Assembly (NCBI GenBank): GCA_018389105.1
Contig: JACATO010001035.1
Coordinates: 704,501 to 768,500, forward strand
Reading direction: 5' to 3'
Length of the DNA stretch: 64,000 nt
From: Nautilus pompilius
Taxonomy: Eukaryota; Mollusca; Cephalopoda; Nautilida; Nautilidae
Shown here piece after piece: positions 50,201 to 62,200 of the stretch. How positions within the stretch are numbered: the first letter of the stretch is position 1; the number at the start of each line of letters is the position of its first letter. The notes below the pieces were generated by a model. The model was not told the DNA's origin and did no database searches. It was given only the letters and a program-made list of their open reading frames with translations. The translations under genes and the position numbers were made by a program.

Positions 50201-53200
50201 TCGCAGATAACATTGGAGCAGTGTCTGATGAACATGGTGAAAGATTTCACCAGGACATTAGTGCTATGGAGAAACGGTACCAAGGCTTTCTGGAATGACA
50301 GTATGCTGGTTGACTACTGCTGGACACTTTACCGTGATCAACCAGATCAGGAACACTGCAGGAAATCCAAATCACAATGTTTCTAACTCTGTTGTTCTAA
50401 CTTTGTCTGTTTTGTCTGACCCATTTTTTGTGTATTCATTCTTTGTAGAATGATAGTGATGATTTTTAACTCAATAAACTCATTTACTTTCTAAAAATAA
50501 TATGTCCTTATTTATTACGTTAATGATTTCATATATACAAATATGTAAATATTTGCATGCATCTACTGAAAAACTGATACGTGCTGCATACAATTGGAGT
50601 GAAATTTTGAAATCAGCATGAAAAATTAGTCCAAAAAAGTTGGTTTGCATTCATAATGAGTATAATACATTTAATTTTGTTGACCAGTGTAATCAATGAG
50701 CGAGGGACTCAACATCTTAATGTTTTCATTACAAATATAATCTGTGGCTGCCACCACAACAGGCTGCCTCATCATTATGCCAGTCCATGAATCCGATGTG
50801 GCACATGTTCACTGATATTGCTCACCAATCATCAAATAACGACGTCATCGATGATCATCGAAGGGTTAGGGTGTACAGGCATAGTGTTAGTCCAGCACAG
50901 GGCACAGGTGCATCGACTTTTGGCCTACTTCCTTTCATTCTTTCCTGACCATTTACTAATTTTGTGCAACTTAATTTGGGTTCACACTGATAGCACCCAG
51001 CTAGTTACAGTGGAGAAGCCTGTGCAGGAGTTTACTGAGTTGTTCACCCAACTTGTCGACAAATTACGTTGTCACCATTACATTGCTAAATCGCAAGCCA
51101 GTACATTAAGATCTCTCAAAGAAGAACTCGACGAAAAAACTGCGATACCTTTGCTTGACTTTGCCAAGAATTACAGCTTTATAATCCAGGATGCGATGCA
51201 AGGTCACCATTGGAATAATGTTAAGGTGATCCTGCACCCGTTCACTTACGTATACGTAAGAGAGGGTGATGCTGATGTAAAGTGCATCGGTTTTTGTGTA
51301 ATTTCTGATGAACTAAAGCATGACACAAATACTGTTCATGTGCTCCAGTTGCATATACTTAAGAAGTTAAATGAAGATTATCTGCATTTGGAAAAAATTG
51401 TGTATTTTTCTGACAGTGCTGCTAGCCAGTACAAAAATTTATCCAATCAGTTTCCATTTTGTCAACTATGGGCTAGAGGCTGAGTGGCATTTTTTTGCGA
51501 CCAGCCATGGCAAAAGCCCATGTGATGGCATCAGTGGCACTGTCAAATGCCTGGTTGCTAGGGCCAGCCTGCAAGCAACCACTAGTGATCAAATTTTGAC
51601 GCTGCAAGATCTCTTCCAATGGGTGTGTATTAGTGTTGATGGAATAAATTTCTTATACGTAACATCGGAAGACATTCAACAAAACACTAGCAACTTTGAT
51701 CTGGAAACTAGTTACAAAAATGTAAAAACTATTCCTGGTGGTACCAGATATCATCATTGTTATATTCCTTGCAAGGGCAAACTGAAAATGTTCCGTATTT
51801 CAGCTGATAGCTTCACTGAACAAAAATTGACGAGACGATCAGTTTATTCCTGGAGAATATGTTGTTTGTCGTTATGATAACCAATGGTACATTGGTAGCA
51901 TTTTGCAAAGATCTGATGAAAATCCTGATGTTCAGGTCAAATTTATGAGAAATCAGAATGGGTATTTATCTTGGCCTCAGAAAGATGACCTTGTCTGGGT
52001 GCTATTTGAAAACATTATCTGTACAGTGACACCAAATATCTGCAGAAGTTTGGAGTGTCAATACAGTCTGAGTACAAATGAGCAAGAAAAAGTGGCGAGA
52101 CTTTTTTTTGATCCCGAGTACCCAATCAAAATAGTTTCTTCTTTGTTGATCTGATTATTTACCTTATGTAATATGTCGCATGTTGGTACATGAGCATCCT
52201 ACTTGCTTATTGCGTCATATATGGCCGGCTGACCTGGCCAGCTAACTGATAAAGCTGCTTTTTATATGATCTTTGAAGCCAATTTGCAAAGAAACTGTAG
52301 ATGGAATCGCTTTGTGTTTGATATATTCGTAATCTATACAAAAGGTTCTATAAGAATGGCGATTTTGACCCTCTTGGTGCAAAAGTAAGGATTTTTTTGC
52401 AGCTTATGAAGATGCAACAATACATGATATTGCCAAGACACACGAAAAAAGATGGTAAAAATAAAAATAGAAGCATTTGAGTGCCAGAGTTGAATTTTGG
52501 ATATGTTAGAACTGGACATCAGAGCTTTCATTTGCAATAAAAATTAATCTTGCTGACATTGTCTGACATGGCCAAATTGGCTGCTGAAATGGCTACTTTT
52601 CCATGGGAAAGCAAGTTCAGACTGAGATATCTCGGGGGAAATCACTCATATCATCACAATGTTATTTTCTAGTCTTTATATGACTAATCATATACTGAAA
52701 ACTCAATTTGCACGGTTCTGGATGGTACAACAGGTACTCTAAGAAGCCACCAAAAATGCCAAAAAACAAAGCAGCCAAAATTTTCTCTCTCTTTTGCAGA
52801 GTGCTGACAGGAAAGGGTTAAGAGATACAGGAAAATCAAATGCATAGTCGTAATCTAAGTAAAATGTTCTTCCAGATTGCAAAGTTAAGTATCTGTAGCC
52901 AAACAGGAACTAGTTAAAAAAAATGTAGGCATAAATGGAAGAAAATTAATGATGTTTTTGAGTCTGAAAGGGGACTATGCAGAAAAATGACCGTATCTCA
53001 GTCAATCTTTTCACTTAGGATGCTCAAATTTCACATTTATAATTCTAAAAGCTTCCACTACAACATATATTTTTTTCAAATTTTTCTGGCCACTAGTCCA
53101 CTTCACATGGAATGACCCGATAACAGTCCAGGTTCCCACAAAATAGTCACTAGATCAGATTATAAACAGACAATATACTGTCAATGGTCCAATATAAAAG

Positions 53201-56200
53201 AGTCATCAAATGAAAACTGCAGAGCTTGAGTAACGAGCAAAAGACACCATTTTACTTTCAATGTCAAAATGTATGTATATGGGGAAAGTTTGTTTAAAAT
53301 GCAGTCAAATATTTCTAAATCTGAGGCTATAAGATTATATAAAATGCAACATTTCAAATGCAGAAGAGCAAAATTTTTAGAATAAGAGGGTTTTTAAAAT
53401 TTATTACAAGAGAAGAGATCCAGATGATTGTCAAGTAACTTCCATTTTGTACCTATTAAGCAATTTAGGAATGAAACTCACCTGTCATGGATGGACATGA
53501 TGTATAAGTTAACAAACCATATTAATGAGTACTGGTACATAGGGTCAATATTTGGTAGATCAGCAATAGAGAAAAACAGAATTGAAGAGTGTTTGGCTAT
53601 TGGTCTGTATGTAGCTCGTGACACATCAATCTTCTTCTCAGTTTCTTCTGCAATCTGAAATTAAAAAAGTAATATAAAGACAACTCACATATAAAATGCT
53701 TTGATCTGTGTTGGAAACAGTCTACTGCCATTCAGCAGTCTTTCTCACCTGTGAGAGCATAACTGGTTTTGCTATGATATGAAAAACAACAAAACTAAAT
53801 GGCAAAGTATAACAAAGATCAATTTTTTTAACAATATAGAGTATAATTATCACATACCATACATGCATCATGATAATGATTAGATTAAGATCAGAAAGAT
53901 GGAGCAACAGGAAAGGATAGTATGAAATGGGGTGGAGACATAAGGTAGGAAGAAAGATGCTGACATGTTAGTGACAAGAAGAAAATCAGTAACAACCGAT
54001 GATGTAGAGCAATGAAACATACCGTTTGCTTCTTCGAGATCTCATCGGACAGAATTTTGGATGAGTCAAGAACCTGGATGGCTGTCTCATCTTCTAGAAT
54101 GTTGCCCTCTGAAGCTGAGAGTGTATGCAGAATCTTATCCTCAATCTCCTTCAGCTGGCGCTTGTTTGTTGCACTTTGGACAATCAGAGCTTGGCGCTGC
54201 TGCTCTAGTTCAGGTCTGTGAAATATCGTACCATCATCAACAGACAGGAACCACAGGTAATGAATGATAGCATTCTTATTATTACTAGGATTAATGTTCT
54301 TGTTATTAATATTGCTGTTAGTACAAAATAACGTTTTTGTTACTATTATTATTATTGTCATGATTTTTATCTTTGTTATCATTAATAATTATCATGCTAA
54401 TTATAACAACAATAAAAACTAATAATAATAATATAAGAAGAAGAAATGGTAGACTGCTTTTAAATGTTGTAATAATTTTGGAAAACTAAGTAAATGAAAT
54501 GTTATAAATTACTCAAAATGTTTGACAGAGTAGCCCACCTGTATGTTTTTTTTTTCTTAGTGTGGAAAAACACATCAAAGAAAAGGTTCTTTGCAGGTAT
54601 AGTTTTCACAATAGTTCAGTTGATGATAATAGTGAAAAACAAAACACATGAACTAAAACCAGATCCAGGATAAATTTTATGAGGTACAGAACTCCATTTT
54701 GGTGGTGACCCACTCTCTATGATCTACAATGCTTCAACCAAACAAACATGTCTCAGCCCTTAATTGTATGTCAAATCCCTTTCATACCTCTCCTTTGTCA
54801 CAACTATCCCCAAAAGTTGGTCCTCCAAACCTTCGGGGGTAATCATGAAGTTGAGCAGTGACACTTTGGTGGCAATCTCTGGGAGATAGTGGGGGTTCCG
54901 CAGTTTTGTTGTAATGTACAGCCGGAAGTCCTGACTATACTCGACCAAGCTCTCACCCAGACGGATCATCTCTACACCAGCTGCAAGTAGAATAAATAAT
55001 CTAAAGATGAAGAGACAAGGCAGAGAAAAACACGTGGATACCTGGTAATTCATCGCCCAAATAAGGTAGCGCATGTGATGTGTTGTTCTCTCATTGGCAG
55101 TTTGAACCAGTCTTCTAACTTTTATGTACCATCTCACATGTCAAGGTAGCCTTTATCACTGATTGTTATATGGTGCTACTTGGCTTCACCAGCTCAGTAT
55201 CCAACTGATCCAGGTGATACATATTCTGATAATTTTTTTTTAAAAGTTGTAAAGGTTCGGTAAGCAGATATCAAATACTGTATAAGAACATGGAATAAGA
55301 CACAAGAAGGAATATAAATAAATAAATATTTTAAAAGAGCAGAAAATTTAATGATATTTGAAATTCTAGAAAAAGCCAAACAGATAACATTGTCCAGCTG
55401 CCTTACCTTGTTTAAATGTTTGCTTGAGTAACAGGGGCTCGAGAGACGGATCCAGCTCTTCCCCCACATTTTCCAGCAACACAGGATTGCCAAACTGGAT
55501 ACAATTTTCCATAATACGGACAAAATCAGCATCTGTCAGCCTGATGGTTGCCAGCTGGTTATTTTTCTCCGTGTTCTTTATCCATTTGTTTGCCTGTCCC
55601 TGGGGATCAATCATCAGTGGCCTAGAAATATTCAAAAACACGTAAATATATGACATTTTTAGAGGACATGGTTCTCTTCCCAAAATTATTTCCCCTTTAA
55701 GAAGCTAAGATTTGTCGGTCCCCAAAATTTTTTCCTCATTTTTCTTGTTTCATTTTGGCACTTTTCTCTAAATCCTAATTCCCGTGTAAACTTCTTTACT
55801 TTTATCCATTCTGGATGTGGGAATCTGAACAAAATATGTGGTATTGTTTAAAATCTCAAGAAAAAAAAAAAAAAGAAAATTCATTCTGAAGAGTCCAGTC
55901 TCTGATGGATGAAAACTGTGCTTATTTTCTAGTCAGGGATCCTGGCTTCTCTTGCTCATTTGTTTTGCATAGGTTTACACAATAGCTACATCTAAATATT
56001 AATTTCAAGACTACATTTTTACTTGTTCTTTATAAGTACATGGATAACGCAGTGGCAACTTTGGCTGCCCTCCATTTATCCTTTAAGCAGAATATTTGGC
56101 AGATTTACAGATGATAGGTTATTGAATGAAAATACTCTTTATAGCATGCGTTAATTAGCATTAGCAGAACCTATCTGTGTAACAGGAGCATAAAAAGCAA

Positions 56201-59200
56201 ATGTTGCATGCCACCTTGCATACATTATAGTTAATAAGGTATAATATAGTTGAGCTTCTGTTACCTTGACATTAAATCAGGTGGATAATGTTAGAATAAT
56301 TGGGGTTCCAAAATTTTTAGCCCTTCTCTTGGCAAATACTAAAGTTTGTTTGCTTATACTTAGAGACAAGCATGACACAGACACAAGTACTTGCACAAAC
56401 TTGCATCCATGGACATGTACATTTAAATTTGACAAAATATAAACAAAGTGGAGCTTACCATCGTCTTGCATTGGCAACAATGACACCATTGTCAATAGAG
56501 AAGGCATCTCGTGGTAAACCTGCTATGTTCCATGCTTGGATCTTGATTGGTTCTCCTAAAACCTTGCTGAGGGAAAAATCCTGGGTGCATGAAATTTTTT
56601 TCTCCTAAGTAGAAATCACATTATCAGATAGTCAAATGAGGAACAAGTATCCACTGGCATTTCATTAAATAAGTATATATATTTTTTTAATCTTAAAAAT
56701 AGAAATTTAACAAAATAGAAAAAAAAATATCAAGAACAGATCCAAGACAAGTCTTGTTTATTTTATCTATATATGGAGGCTGGAAACCTTATACAATGTC
56801 TCTCAGGTTATGGAAATGGTTAGCATTTTGATGTGGATTTCAAACAGGAAAAAGAGTCAATGCAAATTTCTAATAGAATCACCACCAGAAAGGGAACTGT
56901 TGGAAAAGGAACCAAAGAAGCTGACAAAAATAATAAGATATGCATGCACATGCATAAGTAGATACACCTACATGTAGGATAATCTCTTTCCATCAAGACA
57001 CTTCAGATCCACACAAAACAAATAAATTTTACTTGTGCTTTGTTAAACATTAAATTAAGTATCGAATTTTAAAATCGTTTAATAAAAAAGATAATCAAAC
57101 AGAAATGATTTATCCTTCCACTTCTTTTAAATCTAGAGGCATACTTGGCTAACAAATACACAAAGCTGCTATTTCAAGGTTCCCATCCAAGATCTTTGGA
57201 AGACTGATAAATTTTTAAAAATACATTAAAAAATAAATTAGCTCAGCTTTTTCCTTGAAATTTTAATGAAATGGTTCCATCACTTTATTAAAGAAATATT
57301 TTTGCCCCTTGAGTTTTAACAAGAAGTAATCATATATTGAAATGCAATCAATTTATTTTGTTTCATGTAATTTTGTCTTCATTTGAAATCTGTTACAACA
57401 GAACAATGACAGAAGATTTAGTTAGACTGGCTCTGGTTAATTTTTACACATCTTTTTAATAGAGTAAAGTGAACGATAAAAAAGAGTTCATTCATAAGTT
57501 GTAAGGGTTGTCCTTCACACACAAACCTAACTGAAGAGCAAGAAGAGATTCATTTGTACAGGGTGGCTCAAAAGTCTCTTTACCACTAACATGCATCCAG
57601 TAGATCTCTTGGATGTCATCATTGTTACAACATAGGATTATATGGTGCCAGGTCCTATGAGATGCCTTCTAAGCTGGGCTGCAGCAGTTTTCAGTTCATC
57701 TTTGTTGTTGTGCCATCTTGTAACCATGAGCTCCTTTTATGTGGTTCCACACTGAACTATTGAAAGTGGTCAAATCAATACTCAGTGGAAGCCATAGACT
57801 AAATGGACTATTGGGAAAAACAGGAGAACTTACCATGCACAGTTGAACCCAGGTTGCTGTGCATTCCTCACGGAAAGCAGATGTGAAAGCTCCAAGGTAG
57901 GCTATGACACCAGCAGAGATGAGAACATCACCAATCAGATTGTCATAGATGTTCTGCAGGTTTTTTGCAGCATGTGTCCACCGATCTTTCTCACCACCCA
58001 GGCCACCAATCAGCTTCTTGGCACGCATCAGCTTCTTCGCACACAAATCCACCTGCTGTTCCAGCTGCTCTTTCTTCAGCACCATCTCCTCAAATGTGGC
58101 CTTGAGGTCAGCAAGTCGCCTTTCCACAGCTGCCAGCTCTGCACGCTTTGCATTTAGGTTCGCCATTGTCTCATTCAATGACTCCTCAGCCTCTGCAAGA
58201 CGTGCTTTCTTTGGTGCTACCACTTTGGTAACACGGTCATAGATTTCCATGGCAAGGATCCACTTGCACAGACCCTCAGCTGCTGATGATGCATTAGCAA
58301 CTTTGGCTGGATCAAATTCAGGATTTCCAATGTATTCTTTGCGGATTTTGCTCATTACATGAACCTTTAAGAAATAAAAGTAACCGAGATACAGAAAGTG
58401 GAGTCTACAGTAAAATATTTCACTTCATCTAATACATATTTTTAAGCATTTGTGTCTTTATTTGTTACTCTTTCATGGCTGAACTGTGGCATCTAGAGGC
58501 TTCAAATTTTAGGTGTAGGTACTTCAGAATCTGGGAAAGCTTTAAGCTACCACACAGCCTCGAAGGCTGTTTTGAGGCCACCAAAGGCCGCTTTACAAAA
58601 GCCTTATAAATTACTCTTACTTCACTGCACTCATTCAAAATAGGTGACCTAACAGTCTCAAAATATAATGAAGGTACCTCAGAATCAAAGGCAAGATCCA
58701 AGGGTGCCAGAGCCTGGCCTCAAATGCCAACAAAGGCCACCTTTCAAGGTTCATAGTTACCACAGCCTCATGGTACTTGTTCAACTCAGAAGTGACCACA
58801 GATTTCCATTTTTCAACAGTCGGCCTTAAAGGCCATTTGAAAGTCATCAATAACAAGCTTTGATATCATACACAGTATAAGTTTGAAAACTAAGAATAAA
58901 AATTCACTTAGTAGTTTGCTACAGGTCTGTCAGCATCTTATAAGCCAGCCCCATATTGGTCAGGTACTTTTTCAGATTCCTAAACAAAGCAGCTTAAACA
59001 CAACCATTATGCCATTTTAAAAAAGCCCCTTTGAATTCAAGAGAATCCAGTTCCCCATAAAACTCAGCTTTGCTATGACCATCAATAAAGCCCAGGGTCA
59101 ATCAAAGAAAGTCGTTGGCCTCAACTTGGGAGTTTCCATCCTTTTCCAATGGAAAACTGTATGTTGGATGCTCAAGAATTGGCAAAAAAAGAAAAATCTG

Positions 59201-62200
59201 GTTTGCTTTTCAAATCAAGGAAAAACTAAAAATACTGTCTATAAAGAAGCTCTTATGGAACAAAGTTGAATTTAAGTGAACAGCTTATAGAATGTTAAGA
59301 AAAGTATCATTAGCATCAATTCAATATTCATTCAATGACTGTGTTTTTAAACAAATGAGATTTCTGTTTTCCAAAATGATATACAACCTTTTTTATAAAA
59401 GCCATTTTACCCATGTAGCGTTGGCTACCCCAGCTAGCTTATTCTATTTGTTAAGTCAATGGGACTTTCCTGAAGAGTTCATGGGTCATGAAAGGATCAT
59501 GTAGTAAAATTCATGAACCCCACCTTTTAGACTAAACAAACATCCAAATAAATTGGGTGTAAAAAATTTTTTTCTCACATATACGTTTGAAATACCATAC
59601 CATGTGGCAGATGCTAAATGTGCCACTGCTTTTAAAAATGTTAGCTTCTCTTTTAAATACAAACAGAATGCTGACTACCCATAGCTATGGTCAAAGGGTG
59701 ATTCTTCATAATGCAAAATGACTTTCTATACTCACAGGAATGTTGTCCTTGTCGTATTCTTTCAGCAGATTTAGAAAATTCATGTCGCCTAGTAGTTTTT
59801 TAGACGGTCCCCAATAATCAAAAATCTGAAAAGGAAACAAATTAGATTATTTATTAGCAAACATCTGACACTAAGCATAAATGTTTGTCTGGTCTGAGTT
59901 CACGATCTCAGAAAAAAAAAGACAACTGTAAGTTTCTTCTCAGATGTTGCTACACGCAGAAATATGCAAAACAACCTTGATGTGATATGAAGAAAAAGAT
60001 GACAATACTTCACCAACTGGTTCCTCTACTGACTGAAATTCATTACAACAATTTCTTTTTTCTTTTTAAAAGGTGTTTGTTTCATCTACCAAGTTTAAAC
60101 CAAAACTTTCAGTAGTAATTAACCCATGACCAATACTAAGCTATTTTTGTCAAAGAACATTTTGAACATTTCATCTCTGCAAACTTTCCTTTCTGTCTGA
60201 TAGTCTGTGTCTGTCTGTGCTTTTTTTTTTTTTTTACCCTGAAATAATTAACAGAATAGCAGGTTTAAGTGAGCAAACACCTTGCTTCCTGGCTTGAGTG
60301 GATCATTAATTTTCTCAGGCTTAACATCCCTCATGACACACACAGCAGCCATTACCAGCCTGACCCCAGCTGGAGGAGACTTCATTGATTTCACAATAGT
60401 GATGTCTGCTGGCTGAAAGAAAAGAAAAAAAAAAAAAGCAGATTCTTCATGGATTGAAATATAACCCTGACATCTATCATCAAGCAAGAAATTATATAAT
60501 ACCAATCTTAAAGCAATTGTTAGACTTAAGGAACAATATAGGAGGCCAGGGTTTCTGCTTCCTAAGTTGCTAGAGGGCAGGGCTGGACTTATGAGTTTGT
60601 GATTTCATTTCACAAAAGACCTTGATGTGAAGAAACTGATTAATTCCTTGGCAAGCCTGCAGAAACTACAAATATCAGTTTAATTTGTTGCCCACAGAAT
60701 AAATTTTAAATTCAATAAAAATTTAATTTACTCCAGTATACACCAGCTTTATGCATCGATCCAAAGCACTGTATCCCAAATATGGCTATTAATGGATCTA
60801 AGTATCCACAGTTCTCTAAATTCCATCCTTTCTTTATACGTAAAATCAGGAACAAATTTCGAGTCCTCAGAATCAACTATTTTCAGAAAAATAAACAAAC
60901 AATAAGGACAGTGTGCTTCTTCAGTTTGACAATAATAATAGCCAAAATTAAAAACATCAGATTTAAGTTCTGTGAGTATCAGTTTCAAAGCAACACAAAA
61001 TTTCCATACAATTTTAACTTATGTCACTACTATTTATGATTTGGTTTTAATGTTAATAAAATTACTTACTTTAAATTATCATTTGCATATAAAACAGTCA
61101 ATTAAATGTGCTTTATCAATCCAGTTTCAAATCCTCTAGTAAGAATAGAAAAGTAAAAACACCATAGAGCTCTATGAAATATTAGTTACCTCTGATCCAC
61201 TTTATAGAAAAGCTTTAGCATCACCCATAAATAATTCAAAACTAATGAGAGTAATTAAAAACTTTAAACCTGTGGAAATCATGGTTTCTTCTTCCCTAGT
61301 TAGGGATAACAATAAAAAAAACCAACCCCTTTTTTATATATAGTAAATGGCTAATAAAGAGAAATAACTCATTAGGTTTCAGCATTAACATGAAAAAATA
61401 CACTGCAAATACTAAAATAATTGATCTACTTACCCTTCTACAATGTGATGACAATATACGAGGTCTGTCGAAAAAGCATCCGACTTTATTTTTTCCCGTG
61501 GAAAGTAATGACATTAGGGAGGTAAAAGTGTGCATAGTGGAGCTGCATGCCTTCATGCACATGCGTGGTTTTTGGCGGGCTTGCTGGATGTGTCAGGCAG
61601 CAGCCAGCGTGTGAGGTGATGTACTACTTATCACATTTTCATTTCGCCCGTGATGACGGAACGTGTGGAGCAGCGATCTTGCATCAAGTTTTGCCAAAAG
61701 CTTGGAGATACCCAAGCGGAAACAATTCACAAAATTCAACAGGCTTTTGGTGACAATGCCATGGGTGTTACCCAAATAAAAGAATGGTACAACAAGTTCA
61801 AAGATGGCTGCACATCAGTGGAGAGTGACCAGTGTTTTGGGAGGCCGTCAACAAGCTGCAATGCAGTTGTTATCGAGAAAGTGCGGACCTTGATAATGGA
61901 GGATTGTCGTTTGACGGTGCAGGAAATTGGTGACGAGGTTGGGATCAGTAAAGATTCTGCACATGCAATTTTAAAGGAGGATTTAGGCTTGCGCAGAGTG
62001 GCAGCGAAATTTGTGCCCAAGCTGCTTTCTCAGGAACAGCAACAACTTCGTCTTTAGGTTGCGCAGGACCTGCTGGATACTGCCAACAGGGATCCTGAGT
62101 TCCAGAATACTGTGATAGCTGGAGATGAGTCGTGGGTGTATGGGTACAATACGGAAACCAAAGCTCAGTCATCACAGTGGAAGCACCCAATGTTGCCAAG

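Larger units (their letters stand above)
47834..53118. mobile_element. 5.3-kb DNA transposon with ~0.8-kb terminal inverted repeats and two genes
   Basis: The ends gggtcattccac and its complement open inverted repeats of about 829 bp (47834-48662) and 799 bp (52320-53118) that match almost throughout. Flanks tata (47830-47833) and gata (53119-53122) may be an aged 4-bp target duplication. Two decayed plus-strand genes lie between the arms. Both protein types are familiar to me as hypothetical proteins repeated in cnidarian and arthropod genomes. The superfamily is not known to me; very long arms and a possible 4-bp duplication would fit a Sola-like or new group, which is a guess. It lies in the dynein intron just upstream of exon B. 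Confidence 0.88.

Noticed and set aside
57843..58242. Plus-strand ORFs opposite the large dynein exon
   Set aside because: They are antisense shadows of the coiled-coil coding sequence at 57834-58364.
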